A stretch of DNA of 64,000 bases from Apricaphanius iberus (Eukaryota; Chordata; Actinopteri; Cyprinodontiformes; Aphaniidae). The translations under genes and the position numbers were made by a program. Below are positions 21,368 through 63,804 of the stretch, piece by piece (within the stretch, counting starts at the first letter, position 1; every line of letters begins with the position of its first letter). The notes under the pieces are model-generated. The model was given only the letters and a program-made list of their open reading frames with translations. It was not told the origin of the DNA and ran no database searches. The stretch lies in NCBI GenBank assembly GCA_028564705.1, contig JAPXFQ010002718.1:1116001-1180000 (forward strand), written 5' to 3'.

Positions 21368-22377
21368 GTAAGTATTGCCAATAAAATGTGAATTATAAAT
21401 CTCCAACATAACTGTACTGCAGTATTTTAAGGTATCTGCTTTTAAAACGAAATACTGACGGTGTTTTTCGTTGTCTGCGCTTACGCGTGTGTTTGAGCTG
21501 TTGGTCTTTGCGGCTGGTCGGCAAAGCTAACCTGCTATAGCTAACTGTGGACGGGTATTCAGTGGGATCTTCCTCCTGTCTGCTCGACCATTTTGGTGTG
21601 CCCTATTTTGACTAATGAAATATAACTTCATACTTAATGCTTTGAATGTTTGCTCAAGTATATATAGCGAATAGAAACTCTAGGTTCAACTGTCAGCCTC
21701 TTTTTGACATTACGGCGCATGGCGTTAACTTGGAATGGTAGGTAATTTTTTTGTTTGGTCCAGGCTAACGACCAAAATAAAATGGCGTCTCTTATTTTCC
21801 TCTCTTTAAAAAAAAAAATCCTCTGGAGCATTTGGGATTGGGATTTCTGCATCTTCCGCGTTGCAACAACTGTGCTATGTATATGTTACATGTCAGCTAA
21901 TAGCCTTTTTAGGTACCAGTGCTTTTCAGGTCTAGTTGATGTTTCTATTCGGCAAGTTAATGAATGAACAGTGAGTATGGCCATGTATTCACCGCATTAT
22001 CGTTACAACAGCAAATATACATTAAAATGTTCCCAAGTTCGTCTTCTTTAATCCTATTTTATTTTTACGGTAACGCCAAAATGTGCTAGACCCGAGTCAG
22101 TTATACCATGGATACTGTGACCGTAAACAAAATATTCATCCTAAAATTGAACTAATTTCTAAATTTATTAGATTTTGTTTAGATTTTTTTAAGCACTTTC
22201 TACCCTTTTTAGTTTTATTCTTGCATGGGTATAATGTGATACTTTTATTCTGGCAAAAAACAACTGCCATTTTCTTTTTCAACGTACACATCCTAATTCA
22301 GTCCTAAACTCATAAGAACGTTATAAAGTCTCCTTTGTGATATCTGTACTTGGTAAAATTATTAGATTTTTATTAGA

Positions 22378-22394
22378 CCCCCCCCCCCCCCCCC
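22378..22394. repeat. Poly-C run
   Basis: Seventeen consecutive C bases in the presumed first intron of ilf3; length may be unreliable. Confidence 0.95.
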
Positions 22395-22853
22395 TCAAAT
22401 ATTCAAGCTATACAGCTATTTTGTCTGACTAAAAGTTTGAAGTATGTGTGCTTCTTTTATACCTCGTATCAATGTTTTCTACTTGTAACCCATAATGCCA
22501 AATAAAAAACCCGTTTTATGGGGATTCTCGTCTGATAGTCTCGTCTCCAACCCAGCAATTTAAAATTCGTATTCCTGGGGTTTGATCAAATCAGTCATCA
22601 GTAGCTTCACTGGCCACACTAAAATCCCCTATTTTACTATATCTGTATACAATATAGTGGACTAATAAGCCTTTTATTATAAACTTGTTTTTAGGGAGGA
22701 AAAAAAATGTATAAGCAATATATTTTTGTGAGTGTAACATATTAATATGTTGCATGTCTTTTGTGAGAATTCAATCATACAACAGTTTGCTGTTCATTGG
22801 GTGTTTTTTTTTGTTTTTACATTTGCTGTGATTCTTGATTCTCCCTCTCACAG

Positions 22854-22950
22854 AAACAAGGGGCAGCCTCGTTATCTACCTTCAGGAAAACACGTTAAGC
22901 ATTGTTCTTCGCTGAACAATAAAGTCACCAGCTTCTCTAAAAGGAAAATG
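22854..22950 (+). other. Probable second exon of ilf3, ending in an ATG
   Basis: Bounded by a polypyrimidine acceptor (ctccctctcacag|) and a donor (aaaatg|gtaaag). The exon is untranslated except that its last codon is ATG in good context (aaaATGg). Joined to the acceptor at 23861 it would read ATG then eight in-frame codons into the conserved ATG at 23886, giving a 9-residue basic leader (MAPPVRHRA). If used, the ilf3 products are nine residues longer. Confidence 0.5.
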
Positions 22951-23720
22951 GTAAAGTATCCATATATTTATTTCATTTTCTTATTTGTGAAAGGTCTTCT
23001 TTAGTATATGCCAAAACAAATGATATAGTAGCTTCTTACTTGAACTTTGTACATTTTATTGTGCTTTGTCAGATTTTAATTTGCTGTGAAAAGGGGCCAG
23101 TAGGCGGTCTTTCCAGCATGCCTTTAACTTCATGCATGTGTGCAATTAACTGTAGATTGTTTTTTTTATACACTGACTATTCTCATTAGCTTGGTACGTT
23201 TTGAGCTCGGCAACATAAGCATGTGGTAAATAAAATTACAAAGATTATATGGGAGATCTTTATGTTAAGTCCTGTTTAGTTATTTTAAAGTTTTGTTTGA
23301 CTGTGTCAGGTTCAATGCAGCGAAACCTCGGAGTACAAATGAAATTCTTTCCAACGCTGTCTTTTTTTGGGACAAATTAAAGTATTTAATCATATAGTAT
23401 AATAATACTAGAAGCATTTCATTGTAACTTATTGAAGAGACGGTAACGACGATATAACGACGTATAACGACGATAGTTTATCTGTTAGAACAACCTGTTT
23501 GACATGAATAAAAGATTGTGTAAAAAAAAAAAATTTGTTAACATTTGGACCAACAACCTAGAATATGACTTAAATAGGAAATTGTTTCATCAACTGCTCT
23601 CCATACTGACTGCATAGAAGCGTGGGCAGAATTTATCACCATCTCTGGATTTTTAACTAGAAAAAAAAAATAGTAATTCCTGTGCCATCAGTATGTAATG
23701 AGAAAAAAGTTTTTAGATGA

Positions 23721-41993
<18,273 letters not shown>

Positions 41994-42257
41994 GCTGCCA
42001 CCGCTTGGGTCTGCGAATCAGCGGCAAACCCAACACACCTCATCATCGTCTCAACCCTTCTGCAAGGAGAGTGATGGAGGACTCGCCCATGCTCCTTTGT
42101 CTTTCCCATGTTTTGCTCCCTATGTGTTTTCGCATTTTAGGTGTAGCACATGTTGGCACACTTTGAGATTTGCGGACTTTTTAAATGTCACAGCCGAGTT
42201 CTTTGAAATTGGTGGTCTCTTCTAATGTTTCGTTTCTATTTATTTTCTTTAAAAAAA

Positions 42258-42263
42258 AATAAA
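42258..42263 (+). terminator. Polyadenylation signal of the NF110-type ilf3 mRNA
   Basis: AATAAA within an A-rich stretch 265 bp after the stop codon, followed by T-rich sequence. A later A-rich site near 42648 is possible. Confidence 0.5.
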
Positions 42264-43430
42264 AAAAAACATTTTTGCTCCTGGTTCTTACCACTAAATA
42301 TGAAGAATGATGCCACGAAATAATTTTTAAGTCATGACTTTAGTTTCTTTTCTTTTTAATGGCTGGATAAATAGGTTGAACAAAAGAAAGTAACCATTTC
42401 TTTTATTTTTGCTCTATTTCGTGGTAACAGTAAAACGTTCCAGATAGCCGCTTCTTTCCAGCAGTGGTAGTGATTTTTGTTGTTTTTTGTTCTGTTTTTT
42501 TACCTGAAGTGATGTGGTGGTTTCGCCATCCTATTTTTCAAAGATAACTGGATTATATAGTCTGCTGTTAAATCCACATCTCTTCTCGATGTAGCTTTTA
42601 AACTGGGTGGGGTTAACTCTTGTTAATGTGTAACAGAGTGTTTGTATTAAAAAAAAAAATCCTTTTTATTTTGAACTAACAGTTTACACGTTTGGTTATT
42701 TGTATTGTTTGTGAGCATCAATTACAGTGATAACCTTTGTGGCTAATTAGGATGGATATAAATACCCCTAACCTACAGACTAAAGAGGTGTCTCCCAACT
42801 CTGCATATGTTGAATGTTTCAATGCTTCCAGGATTGCAAGAAGATGCTCTTTTTAAAATTGGGAATCGAAGTAAAATATCAAACTTATGCATTTAAAAAC
42901 TAACCCATTATTGCAATAACTTCAATTGAAATGTGATAATCTCACAAATCGGGTCAATGTAATGCTTTACCTCCATCTTCAAGCAAAAGGTTTAACAGAA
43001 AGTTGAGTGGAGGGTATGGCAGAAAGCGTTCGTTACTGAAAGTAATCTGTACATCGATTCACTACACAATGAAAATGTAAAATCCTTAATCTCAAACTTA
43101 TAATTTGATGTAATATAGAATCTTGGGAATTCTGTTGTCAGATATCTAGGAAACGGTCTCCTCAGGAAAGAAAGCCACAGAGGTTGATTGTTAATGAAGC
43201 TCGTTCAGAAGGGTCAAAGTATTTGGAGAATTTAGTGGAAGGGAAAAGTGTTGGCATCGGTAGCAGCAGCTTTCAGAGGACTTTAAAGCAAAATACATTC
43301 AATAATTTGGATAAGCTACGTAAATAGCGGACTTGTGTATATATTTGCATTAATACTCTCCCTATGTAGTACAAAATTTGTATTTATTTTTTAACTTTGC
43401 TGATCTTTGAGTAGCCTACTGCACATGCCA
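42264..43430. other. Between ilf3 and the hAT insertion, nothing recognised
   Basis: AT-rich, with no supported exon or element. It contains the possible distal ilf3 3' end. Confidence 0.4.
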
Positions 43431-43438
43431 CTCTCAAC

Positions 43439-46197
43439 CAGCCGCGTCACCAGACAGATTTCACTGGGGCACGTGCCCCAGTATAGATCTGCAGTGCCCA
43501 GGTAAAAAAAAAAAAAACAATAAAAATAAATAACCTGAGAGTTTAAAATCTACGTGTCATAGACTACAGTGCACATATATTATGGTAAATCATTGATACT
43601 GTGTTTACTCCACATAAACAATGCGCATTTTAATTTATTCACGTGTGTTCTCCTGATTCATCTGTGTCTACTCCAAGTGGAGAGATCGCACAGGAGAGAA
43701 AGGGGGAGAATCACTGCGTGAGGTAATGTTAGCCGACAACAACTTGTTAAATATAGGCTATTATTTTGATTTTGATTTGACTCGAACTGTAACTCCTGGA
43801 TGGGTATCAGTAAGTTATTCGCCTGCAGCAGGGATAAAGCAGCGAGGAATGAGAGAAAAGTAGGGTCGCCAACCGTCCCTTAAAATACGGAATCGTCCCT
43901 TATTTGACAATTAAATGTGTTGTCCTGTTTTGAACTAAGGGACGCTATTTGTTCAGTATTTTCATAAATGTCCAATATATATGTCGGACATAGGCTTCAA
44001 TAGCCTTATTCTGATTACGCAGATATATTACGAGTGTTGGGCGCCCAGCATTGAACAGGTAGACATAGATAACACACTGGTGCTTCCAGCGCAGCGTCTT
44101 TAAAAATGTCCCCAAAATGCTTACAGAGACATAAATGAGTTGGAAGAGGCCTATCATTGGCTGGAAATGATCCGAAAAGACAGATACACGGAAAATTGTA
44201 AACTATATGTTTGTGAGTGTTCTCAGTCGCACAGTTCGAACTCACTGTACAGCATGGCAGCCACACAAGAACGCAGAAAACACACGTCTATAAAGCTTTT
44301 GCAGCATGTAAGCTAGAATATTCATGATAGATAACATTTATTGTGCATTTTCCAATATGTCTCGTGCATGTGCAATTTTATTTTTGTTGGATTGTTTGTT
44401 AAAGACGTTTTTTGTTTTTTTTTAAGCCAGTAGGGTTAGGTATAGTCCAATCAATATTAATGACAGCTTAAAAACAAATGATACTAACTGATTAATAGTT
44501 ATGCTTATAAATACATTAAAACGAAAACTAAAAAATGCTCGGATAGGTTTCTGGCTGTTGAAATTTTATATTTTAGAGAAATAACCAGTAAATTTTATGT
44601 GAACATTGCATTAAATTTCTGCGGTTTCATTGTTGTTCAGACAAGCCACTCAAGCCAATTTAATTAAGTATTTGTCATAAACAACTTTAATGGTGTTTGG
44701 GGTTCATCTACAATATCTCCATAAAGTCACTTTAGAAAGAAAATATTGAAAATACATTGTTGGAAGCTAAAACAAACGACCTCATGATGTTTTTAGTAAC
44801 GTGTTAGATCACAGTGCATCTTTAACACAAGTGGTATGTACTTTGCTATTTATTTCCTTTTTATGTGGATGCTTATCATTGCAGCTTTTTGTAACTTAAC
44901 TTACATCACTGATGCATTAATGTGTTTATAGTGAAAATTACTATTCTGGATGAGCCCCTCACTAAAAGCACCACAACCGCCCCGCAAGTTGGACGTTTCG
45001 CCCAAATGGTTTGGTTGCCACAATTAGATTTTTTTTATATTTATGTCCATGCCGGTCCAGACAAAGTGGAACAACAGAGTGCTGGAAGAGGTGAGGGAGA
45101 GATTAAAGTTATGAGCAAGAGCAGAGTTCATGTGTTGTTTTTGTTTTTTGATTTCGAATATCAATGGCAGAAATAGAAAACCTTCAAACTGAGGGGAAAA
45201 AAAAAAACTTTTTTGGAAAACAAAAACCCTGCCAGTTTCTTACAGAATGCGTTTGGCCAGGTGACCTCTGTCACAAGGAAGGATAACTCTGTAAGCGGAG
45301 CAGCTTTTGCTTTTCTTATAATCACATGTGAAAACTGAAGACAATGAAAAATTCAGATAGGAGACTCTGAGCGATGTACATATTTGTACAGCAATAAGCA
45401 GTAATAATTTCATTTTGCTTTCAGACTAATTGCAGCACAGGAGGAGGAGAAATGGAAGTTAATGAATGTTAGTTGTAAAGGTTATCTGAGGCGAAAGTGC
45501 AAATGCCAAATGCATTATCTTTAGGGACAGAACAAGATATCGGGCCGATATTACGTTTTTTACGTGAATCGGCAGATAAGCTGCTGCGTTCGCCGATAGT
45601 TTTTTCCCAGCATTGTTGCACATTGTGCACTTTATTATGCTCCTTCTTTGTTTCTACTGTGTGCTATTGTGTAATTATTTCATGTGTGCTTAAGTATTTA
45701 TTATTAGAATTTTAATTACGCAGTTTTTTAGCACTGAATTATTTTACTTGTTCTACCTCAAATGTATTTATATTTGTTAAATATTGTTTTTCACCTTATT
45801 CTTACTTGTCAACCTCAACTATGTTTACTATTAGTTAAATATTGTTTTAAAGTTCAATGTTTGAGGGAGCAGAATCAGTATCTGTTACAAATATCGGCTT
45901 AAGAAAATCAGTAGCCCGTATCGGTCATCTGCTACGGCTTATGAAGACAATCGGTATCAGCATCGGCACTAAAAAAATCCATATCGGTCGATCCCTAATT
46001 ATCGTACTAAATTTCAGGTGGTTAATCAAAGATCTGGACAACAACACAGTCTGATATGATTGAACAGTTTAAAGAACTATTTGTGTGTTTTATGATGCTG
46101 AATGTTTTGTTTTTTTTCTCGTGCACTTTGCATGCTGTCATGAATCCTTGTGCCCCAGGTGTGCCCCAGTACAGTATCAGTTTTAGTGACGCCCCTG
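43439..46197. mobile_element. 2.76-kb hAT-type element abutting the farsa promoter
   Basis: A perfect 8-bp target duplication CTCTCAAC flanks it (43431-43438 and 46198-46205). Ends are CAGCCGCGTCACCAG on the left and, reverse complemented, CAGGGGCGTCACTAAAACTG on the right, each followed by 'actggggcac' sequence. No hAT transposase frame is recognisable, so it is an old or non-autonomous copy. A second hAT MITE is nested at 45522-45997. Another repeat begins at about 43863 (tagggtcgccaaccgtccc). Its right end is about 110 bp upstream of the farsa start codon. Confidence 0.8.
45522..45997. mobile_element. hAT-type MITE nested in the larger hAT element
   Basis: Target duplications ATTATCTT (45514-45521) and ATTATCGT (45998-46005) match at 7 of 8. 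Ends are TAGGGACAGAACAAGATATC and, reverse complemented, TAGGGATCGACCGATATGG. The interior is non-coding with 'tatcgg' words. A typical abundant fish element. Confidence 0.8.
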
Positions 46198-46205
46198 CTC
46201 TCAAC

Positions 46206-46306
46206 ATGGTGGACGCGTTGTTTATCAGCCACTCGTGTACGTTCTGGTCGCGAGCTAGAACGTACACGTCACATCCTGTCTAGTTCGGGCTTTCCGGGGC
46301 TCCAGC
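46206..46306 (+). promoter_or_regulatory. farsa core promoter region
   Basis: This 101-bp, CpG-containing stretch is all that lies between the hAT duplication and the farsa ATG. It holds an inverted repeat (12-bp arms 46234-46245 and 46257-46268, CGTGTACGTTCT) around TCGCGA, an ETS-like catcctg near 46272 and no TATA box. The transcription start is likely here or within the transposon end. Confidence 0.55.
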
Positions 46307-59811
<13,505 letters not shown>

Positions 59812-60060
59812 GTTTCAACCCCTCTGTTCACTTTATTCATAATCCTAGCGGACCTGTTTTATCCTACGTAACATTGCCACAGTGGGACGTAGAAAGCCCA
59901 CCACCCACTGGCTACTCCTATTCAAAGTGTGAAAGGAGGTGGATTACTTGTGACTTTACAACCCAGAAGTAGCAGAACGGTGGAGTTCATCTTTGTTACA
60001 CATGGTCAACTCTTTTTAGACCATCTTGCCCAACTTGTACAGGAAAATGTGATGGGGCAG

Positions 60061-60066
60061 AATAAA
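60061..60066 (+). terminator. Polyadenylation signal of farsa
   Basis: AATAAA 250 bp after the stop codon, followed by T-rich sequence and then a (TA)n tract. Confidence 0.75.
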
Positions 60067-60096
60067 GCTTTTTCTAGCAACCCATTATCTGTCTTC

Positions 60097-60099
<3 letters not shown>

Positions 60100-60149
<50 letters not shown>
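60100..60149. repeat. (TA)n microsatellite
   Basis: About 25 TA units just beyond the farsa polyadenylation signal. Confidence 0.97.
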
Positions 60150-60152
<3 letters not shown>

Positions 60153-60882
60153 AATACTGTGCCTGGCAAAAAAGCAACCCTACTTCTTTAAGACAAACAA
60201 ATTAATTTTTTTTGTTTCGTAGGGATTTTATTTGCTAGACCAACTCAAAAGCAGCACTTAATGTGAAGTGGAAGAAAACAATGTTTTTAGAAGTTATTTT
60301 AAAAAAAAAGTTGAATTGGTTGCTTTGTCCCTGGTCCTTAAGCTCTATTGTCCTGCAGGCTTTCTTTTTTTATTATTCTCTTTTAAATGATGGGACAATG
60401 TGGATACTCTGTTTAGTTTGTTCAGATTAAATATTATTAAAATGAACATTAAACACTGCTGAATTTGTTTTATAAATTGATGGGTCAGCATTGATTCCAA
60501 CTTTTTTTCGTCAGTCAAAATGAGCAGCTAAAACTTTCTAGCACGACTTCTGCTCACGTATGCTGGTTTGTTTGTTCTCCTAATGCAGATTACTGCACTA
60601 TTTTTATGCCCTCTGCTCAGTAGATCTGTTGTGTTGCAGACGTATTCACTTGGGATTCCTAGAATATTGGATTAAATGTGACCCTCCAGCTTCTTGGAAG
60701 GCTCGTGAAAACTAGAATGGGGTCAAAGAAATGCTCCCTTATATACAAAGCTCTTTTTTTTTTTTTACCAGCACATTTTCCCATGTCATTGCTTTATAAA
60801 GTTTTTTCCAGTCAACCTTATTCCTCTTCAGTTACCTTGTATAAAAAACTGAAAAGTGAAACTCCTTGGTTTGAATGCAGGG

Positions 60883-60925
60883 TTCACACGATCTCGTTGA
60901 CCTCTGATCAACGAGATCGTGTGAA
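60883..60925. repeat. Perfect 18-bp inverted repeat with 7-nt spacer
   Basis: The left arm TTCACACGATCTCGTTGA (60883-60900) and its exact reverse complement (60908-60925) enclose CCTCTGA. A stem of this length in transcribed RNA or single-stranded DNA would be stable. It does not coincide with recognised transposon ends. Confidence 0.9.
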
Positions 60926-61185
60926 TCGTGCCTTGTTGCGACTCCGCTCCTTTGTCTGTAGGTTGCTCGAAAGTAAAGTTCGGGGAAAGTTCAGACCTCG
61001 GTTTACCTCTGAGCTCTAATCCTGCAGGTCCTCGGAACAAAGTGCGTAATGAGGGTGGAGGGAAAGGAAAATCTCCCAAGTGTGGCATGAATATGCGTTA
61101 AACCCTCTTTACTCTAATTAATTTATAAGTAATGAGGTCACTTGTATATAATTTAATCTCCATGTTAACCTAACTGACATTTTAG

Positions 61186-61236
61186 GTGAGGGCAGTAATC
61201 GCCTCCCTGGAGGAGCTACAGAGATTCACTGCTCAG
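61186..61236 (+). other. Exon-like 51-nt open segment
   Basis: The acceptor cattttag| and donor ctcag|gtggga bound 17 codons (VRAVIASLEELQRFTAQ), an amphipathic-helix-like peptide, phase 0 at both ends. It may be an exon of a gene continuing elsewhere, or chance. No family was recognised. Confidence 0.25.
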
Positions 61237-61884
61237 GTGGGAATAACTCTCAACGTGACTTGCCTGGTCATATCCAGCACATACTGTCCTTAACCAAACC
61301 CAATGTTAAACGTGCAAATCACTGTCTGGGTGTGGGGAGCACTACTGCACCCCATCACCGTGGTGAAACATGGTAGTGGCAGGATCATGCTGTTGTACGG
61401 CTTTTCTTTTCATGAAGAAAAAAAATTTGGGAAATCAAGATTTTTATTTTTTTATTAATGCACTACTTGGGCCTCTGTAGATCAAAGTGAGGTCAATCTG
61501 CACCGGATCCACCATTTTTTATTTATTTTACATGGACACTTAACGCTCGTTTTTAGCTGGACTTTGAATTCAGGTCAGCTCTGGTTGAAATAAAAGCTGT
61601 TTTTTTTTTTTTTAAATAATTTTCATAATTTCTTTTTAAAGCACTGGTAGAAAAAATTGACATAATCTGAAATTGAAATTGGTTTTAAAAAAAGTTTGCA
61701 GATTCCATTTTTGAGCCATATCATCCAGTCCTATGCTGTAAGGATGATTTCCTAAAGCAGTAACATGAAATGTTTGTGAAGCTAAGAGCTAAAAAAAGAA
61801 AATCTGCAGGCTAGAGTTTTTATGGAATGGTTTAGAACGATACACTCACATGAATGGCCAATATAAAGTTCAGGTCAAAATCTA

Positions 61885-62452
61885 CACTCACTCATGCAAC
61901 TTTATTAGGTACACCTTGCTGGTACCCCCTTGGACCCCCCTTTGCCTTCAGAACTGCCTTAATCCTTTGTGGCAAAGATTTAATAAGTTACTGGACACAC
62001 TCCTCAGAGATCTTAGTCCATATTGACATGATAGCATCACACAGATTTGTCGGCTGCACATCCATGAGGCTAATCTCTCTCTCCACCACATCCCAAAGGT
62101 GCTCCTTTGGATTGAGATCTGGTGATTGTGGATGCCCTTTTTTCCCACAGAACTGCCGCTCACTGAATATTTTCTCTTTTTCGGACCATTCTCTGTAAAC
62201 CCTAGAGATGGTTGTGCGTGAAAATCCCAGTAGATCAGCAGTTTCTGAAATACTCAGACCAACAACCATGCCACCTTCAAAGTCACTTAAATCACCTCTT
62301 CCCCATTCTGATGCTCGGTTTGAAATGCAGCAGATCTGCTGGAACATTTCTATATGCCTAAAAGCATTGATTTGATGCCATATGATTGGCTGATTAGAAG
62401 TTTGTGTGAATGAGCAGTTGGACAGGTTGCCTAATATAGTGGCCAGTGAGTG
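61885..62452 (-). mobile_element. Non-autonomous Tc1-like element (internal deletion)
   Basis: TA flanks both sides (61883-61884, 62453-62454). Ends are CACTCACTCATGCAACTTTA and, reverse complemented, CACTCACTGGCCACTATATT. The remaining 119-codon frame (61988-62347) joins an N-terminal HTH (LSISETADLLGFSRTTISRV) to the C-terminal motif SPDLNPKEHLWDVVEREI, with the central catalytic aspartates deleted. It is a deletion derivative of a Tc1 family different from the DD38E copies. Confidence 0.9.
61988..62347 (-). pseudogene. Internally deleted Tc1 transposase
   Basis: 119 codons remain of about 340. The N-terminal DNA-binding helix-turn-helix with RTTISRVYREWSEK is fused in frame to HPQSPDLNPKEHLWDV, the segment around the third catalytic acid. 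Both catalytic Asp residues are gone, so it cannot transpose. It could still bind ends if expressed, but nothing suggests it is. Confidence 0.85.
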
Positions 62453-62695
62453 TAATTTTAAATATATCTGAGTGTTAGTTTTTTTTTGGCAGTTTAAATC
62501 TATAGATGTGCAAAGAAAGTCCCAAAAAATGAATAAAAATAAAACTGGCAGGGCTATGTCCTAGTTTCCCAGTCCTAGTCTTTAAGGCTGTCCTGCATGT
62601 TTTAAATGTCTCCCTTCTTTCACACACCTGATTCCGAGGATTGCAGTTTAGCAGAATCTACGGAAATATGTGCGGAAGCAGGGAACCATCTAAAA

Positions 62696-62750
62696 CAGGG
62701 GTGTCCATAGTGCGCCCTGGGGGGCCCTTTACCCCTATTTGAGGTAGGTA
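62696..62750. repeat. hAT-like repeat terminus
   Basis: CAGGGGTGTCCATAGTGCGC followed by 'cctggggggccctttacccc' matches the start of a common vertebrate hAT MITE, related to the ends of the element at 17069. The other end was not found. Confidence 0.45.
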
Positions 62751-62892
62751 CGTTCTACAATCAAAGGGATACCTCAGCAGTTAGCATTAAGCTTTGTATC
62801 AGTAGAAAACCAGCAGTATTTTCGAATGAACGCCCCCTCCCCCCATATCCCCCTGAGAGGAGAGATTTGTGCATTTTTAGGCTTGAAAAAAG

Positions 62893-62935
62893 TCCTCCGA
62901 TGATGCAAAAATCGTCATTTTGCGTCATCGGAGGA
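62893..62935. repeat. 18-bp inverted repeat with 7-nt spacer upstream of a P2X7-tail-like gene
   Basis: Left arm TCCTCCGATGATGCAAAA (62893-62910) and right arm TTTTGCGTCATCGGAGGA (62918-62935) pair at 17 of 18 positions; the odd pair would be a G-U wobble in RNA. A and T runs flank the arms. Each arm contains a TGATGCAA or TGACGCAA word, similar to ATF/CEBP composite sites. It lies about 220 bp before the ATG at 63118. Confidence 0.85.
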
Positions 62936-63117
62936 TTTTTTGGCCAGAGGCATAAGACCTCAGCCAGTATTGAGTGCTAGTTCCGCATGTTTTCACCACG
63001 CCCATATGGGGAGGGATCTCACTCACAAAAAGTAAAGGTGTCGTGTCCGCCGTCTTTCCGTAGAAGCTAAGCTAACAGGCTCTTGCTGGAGAAAGTTTGA
63101 ATAGTAGGCTAATCACA

Positions 63118-63804
63118 ATGGAAGGTAGTTTTGAAGTTGAAATGGCAGAAGGGGATTTTGAAGATGTTGCGAGAATCGGATGCTCGCGGCTACCTGTACG
63201 AGCCGCAGTGCACCGATGAACAGCTGCGGATGATGAGACAGCACCGCTACCATGTGAAACGCAACACACTAGTTTTGAACCACACATGGTAAGTCATTTC
63301 CTATCTGAAAACATAATTTCTTTTCCTTTAAAAATAAAAAAAGCTTTTGTGAGGTTTTAGTAGAAACCTACTTCAGGATCCCGAAGATCAACTGGAAACG
63401 CCAGCCAAAGCCCGCAGGGACAAACGGACGGCTTAATGCAAAGTTAGTATTTTGTCTTTTTTCTTTTTGTTACTAAGACGTCATGTACTGTTTGTACACC
63501 CGGCATTATCATAGCGTTCTTCCCACGAAGTCAGCTGAGCTATTGTTATATTTATATCTACTCTAGCATACTGTAGGTGGAAATAGTTTGCATTTCTAAC
63601 GTTGAGCTTACGGTTTTGCAGACAATACCGTCTAACAGCCTACCGTCACTTTATGGAGTGGGTCCTGCAAGGCGAGAGACTTGGCAAAGGCTGTCGTCTA
63701 GTTTTGCCTACCTGTGTTGTTTTGGACATCAGACGAAGATACCCCGCTCCTGACGGTCAATACTGTGGATATCAGGAAACTGCCGAAGCTATTGAAGAGT
63801 GTTA
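63118..63804 (+). pseudogene. P2X7 C-terminal-domain-like gene, probably broken
   Basis: Two conserved pieces of a fish gene family related to the intracellular 'ballast' domain of P2X7 are visible. The first (63118-63291) opens MEGSFEVEMAEGDFEDVAR. The expected RGYLYEPQCTDEQLRMM, like the YxFEP motif, lies in another frame, so a frameshift or different start (ATG 63164) is needed. The last (63622-63804, acceptor ttttgcag|) gives YRHFMEWVLQGERLGKGCR and LPTCVVLDIRRRYPAPDGQY, then CGYQE. This matches the end of P2X7 (RIRKEFPKSEGQYSGF in human). A segment at about 63373-63441 may be a middle exon. The zinc-binding cysteine exon expected between is not seen, so I read it as a degenerate copy. 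No channel part is present. Confidence 0.5.

Larger units (their letters stand above)
60150..61860. other. Downstream of farsa, no full gene seen
   Basis: Holds the hairpin at 60883-60925, an exon-like segment at 61186-61236, and near 61363 a Tc1 transposase remnant (gtgaaacatggtagtggcag, reading VKHGSGRIML). Otherwise AT-rich. Confidence 0.4.

Noticed and set aside
46022..46267. Minus-strand 81-codon frame across the farsa promoter, considered as a divergent gene
   Set aside because: It runs through a hAT terminus and its duplication, and the peptide has no family features.
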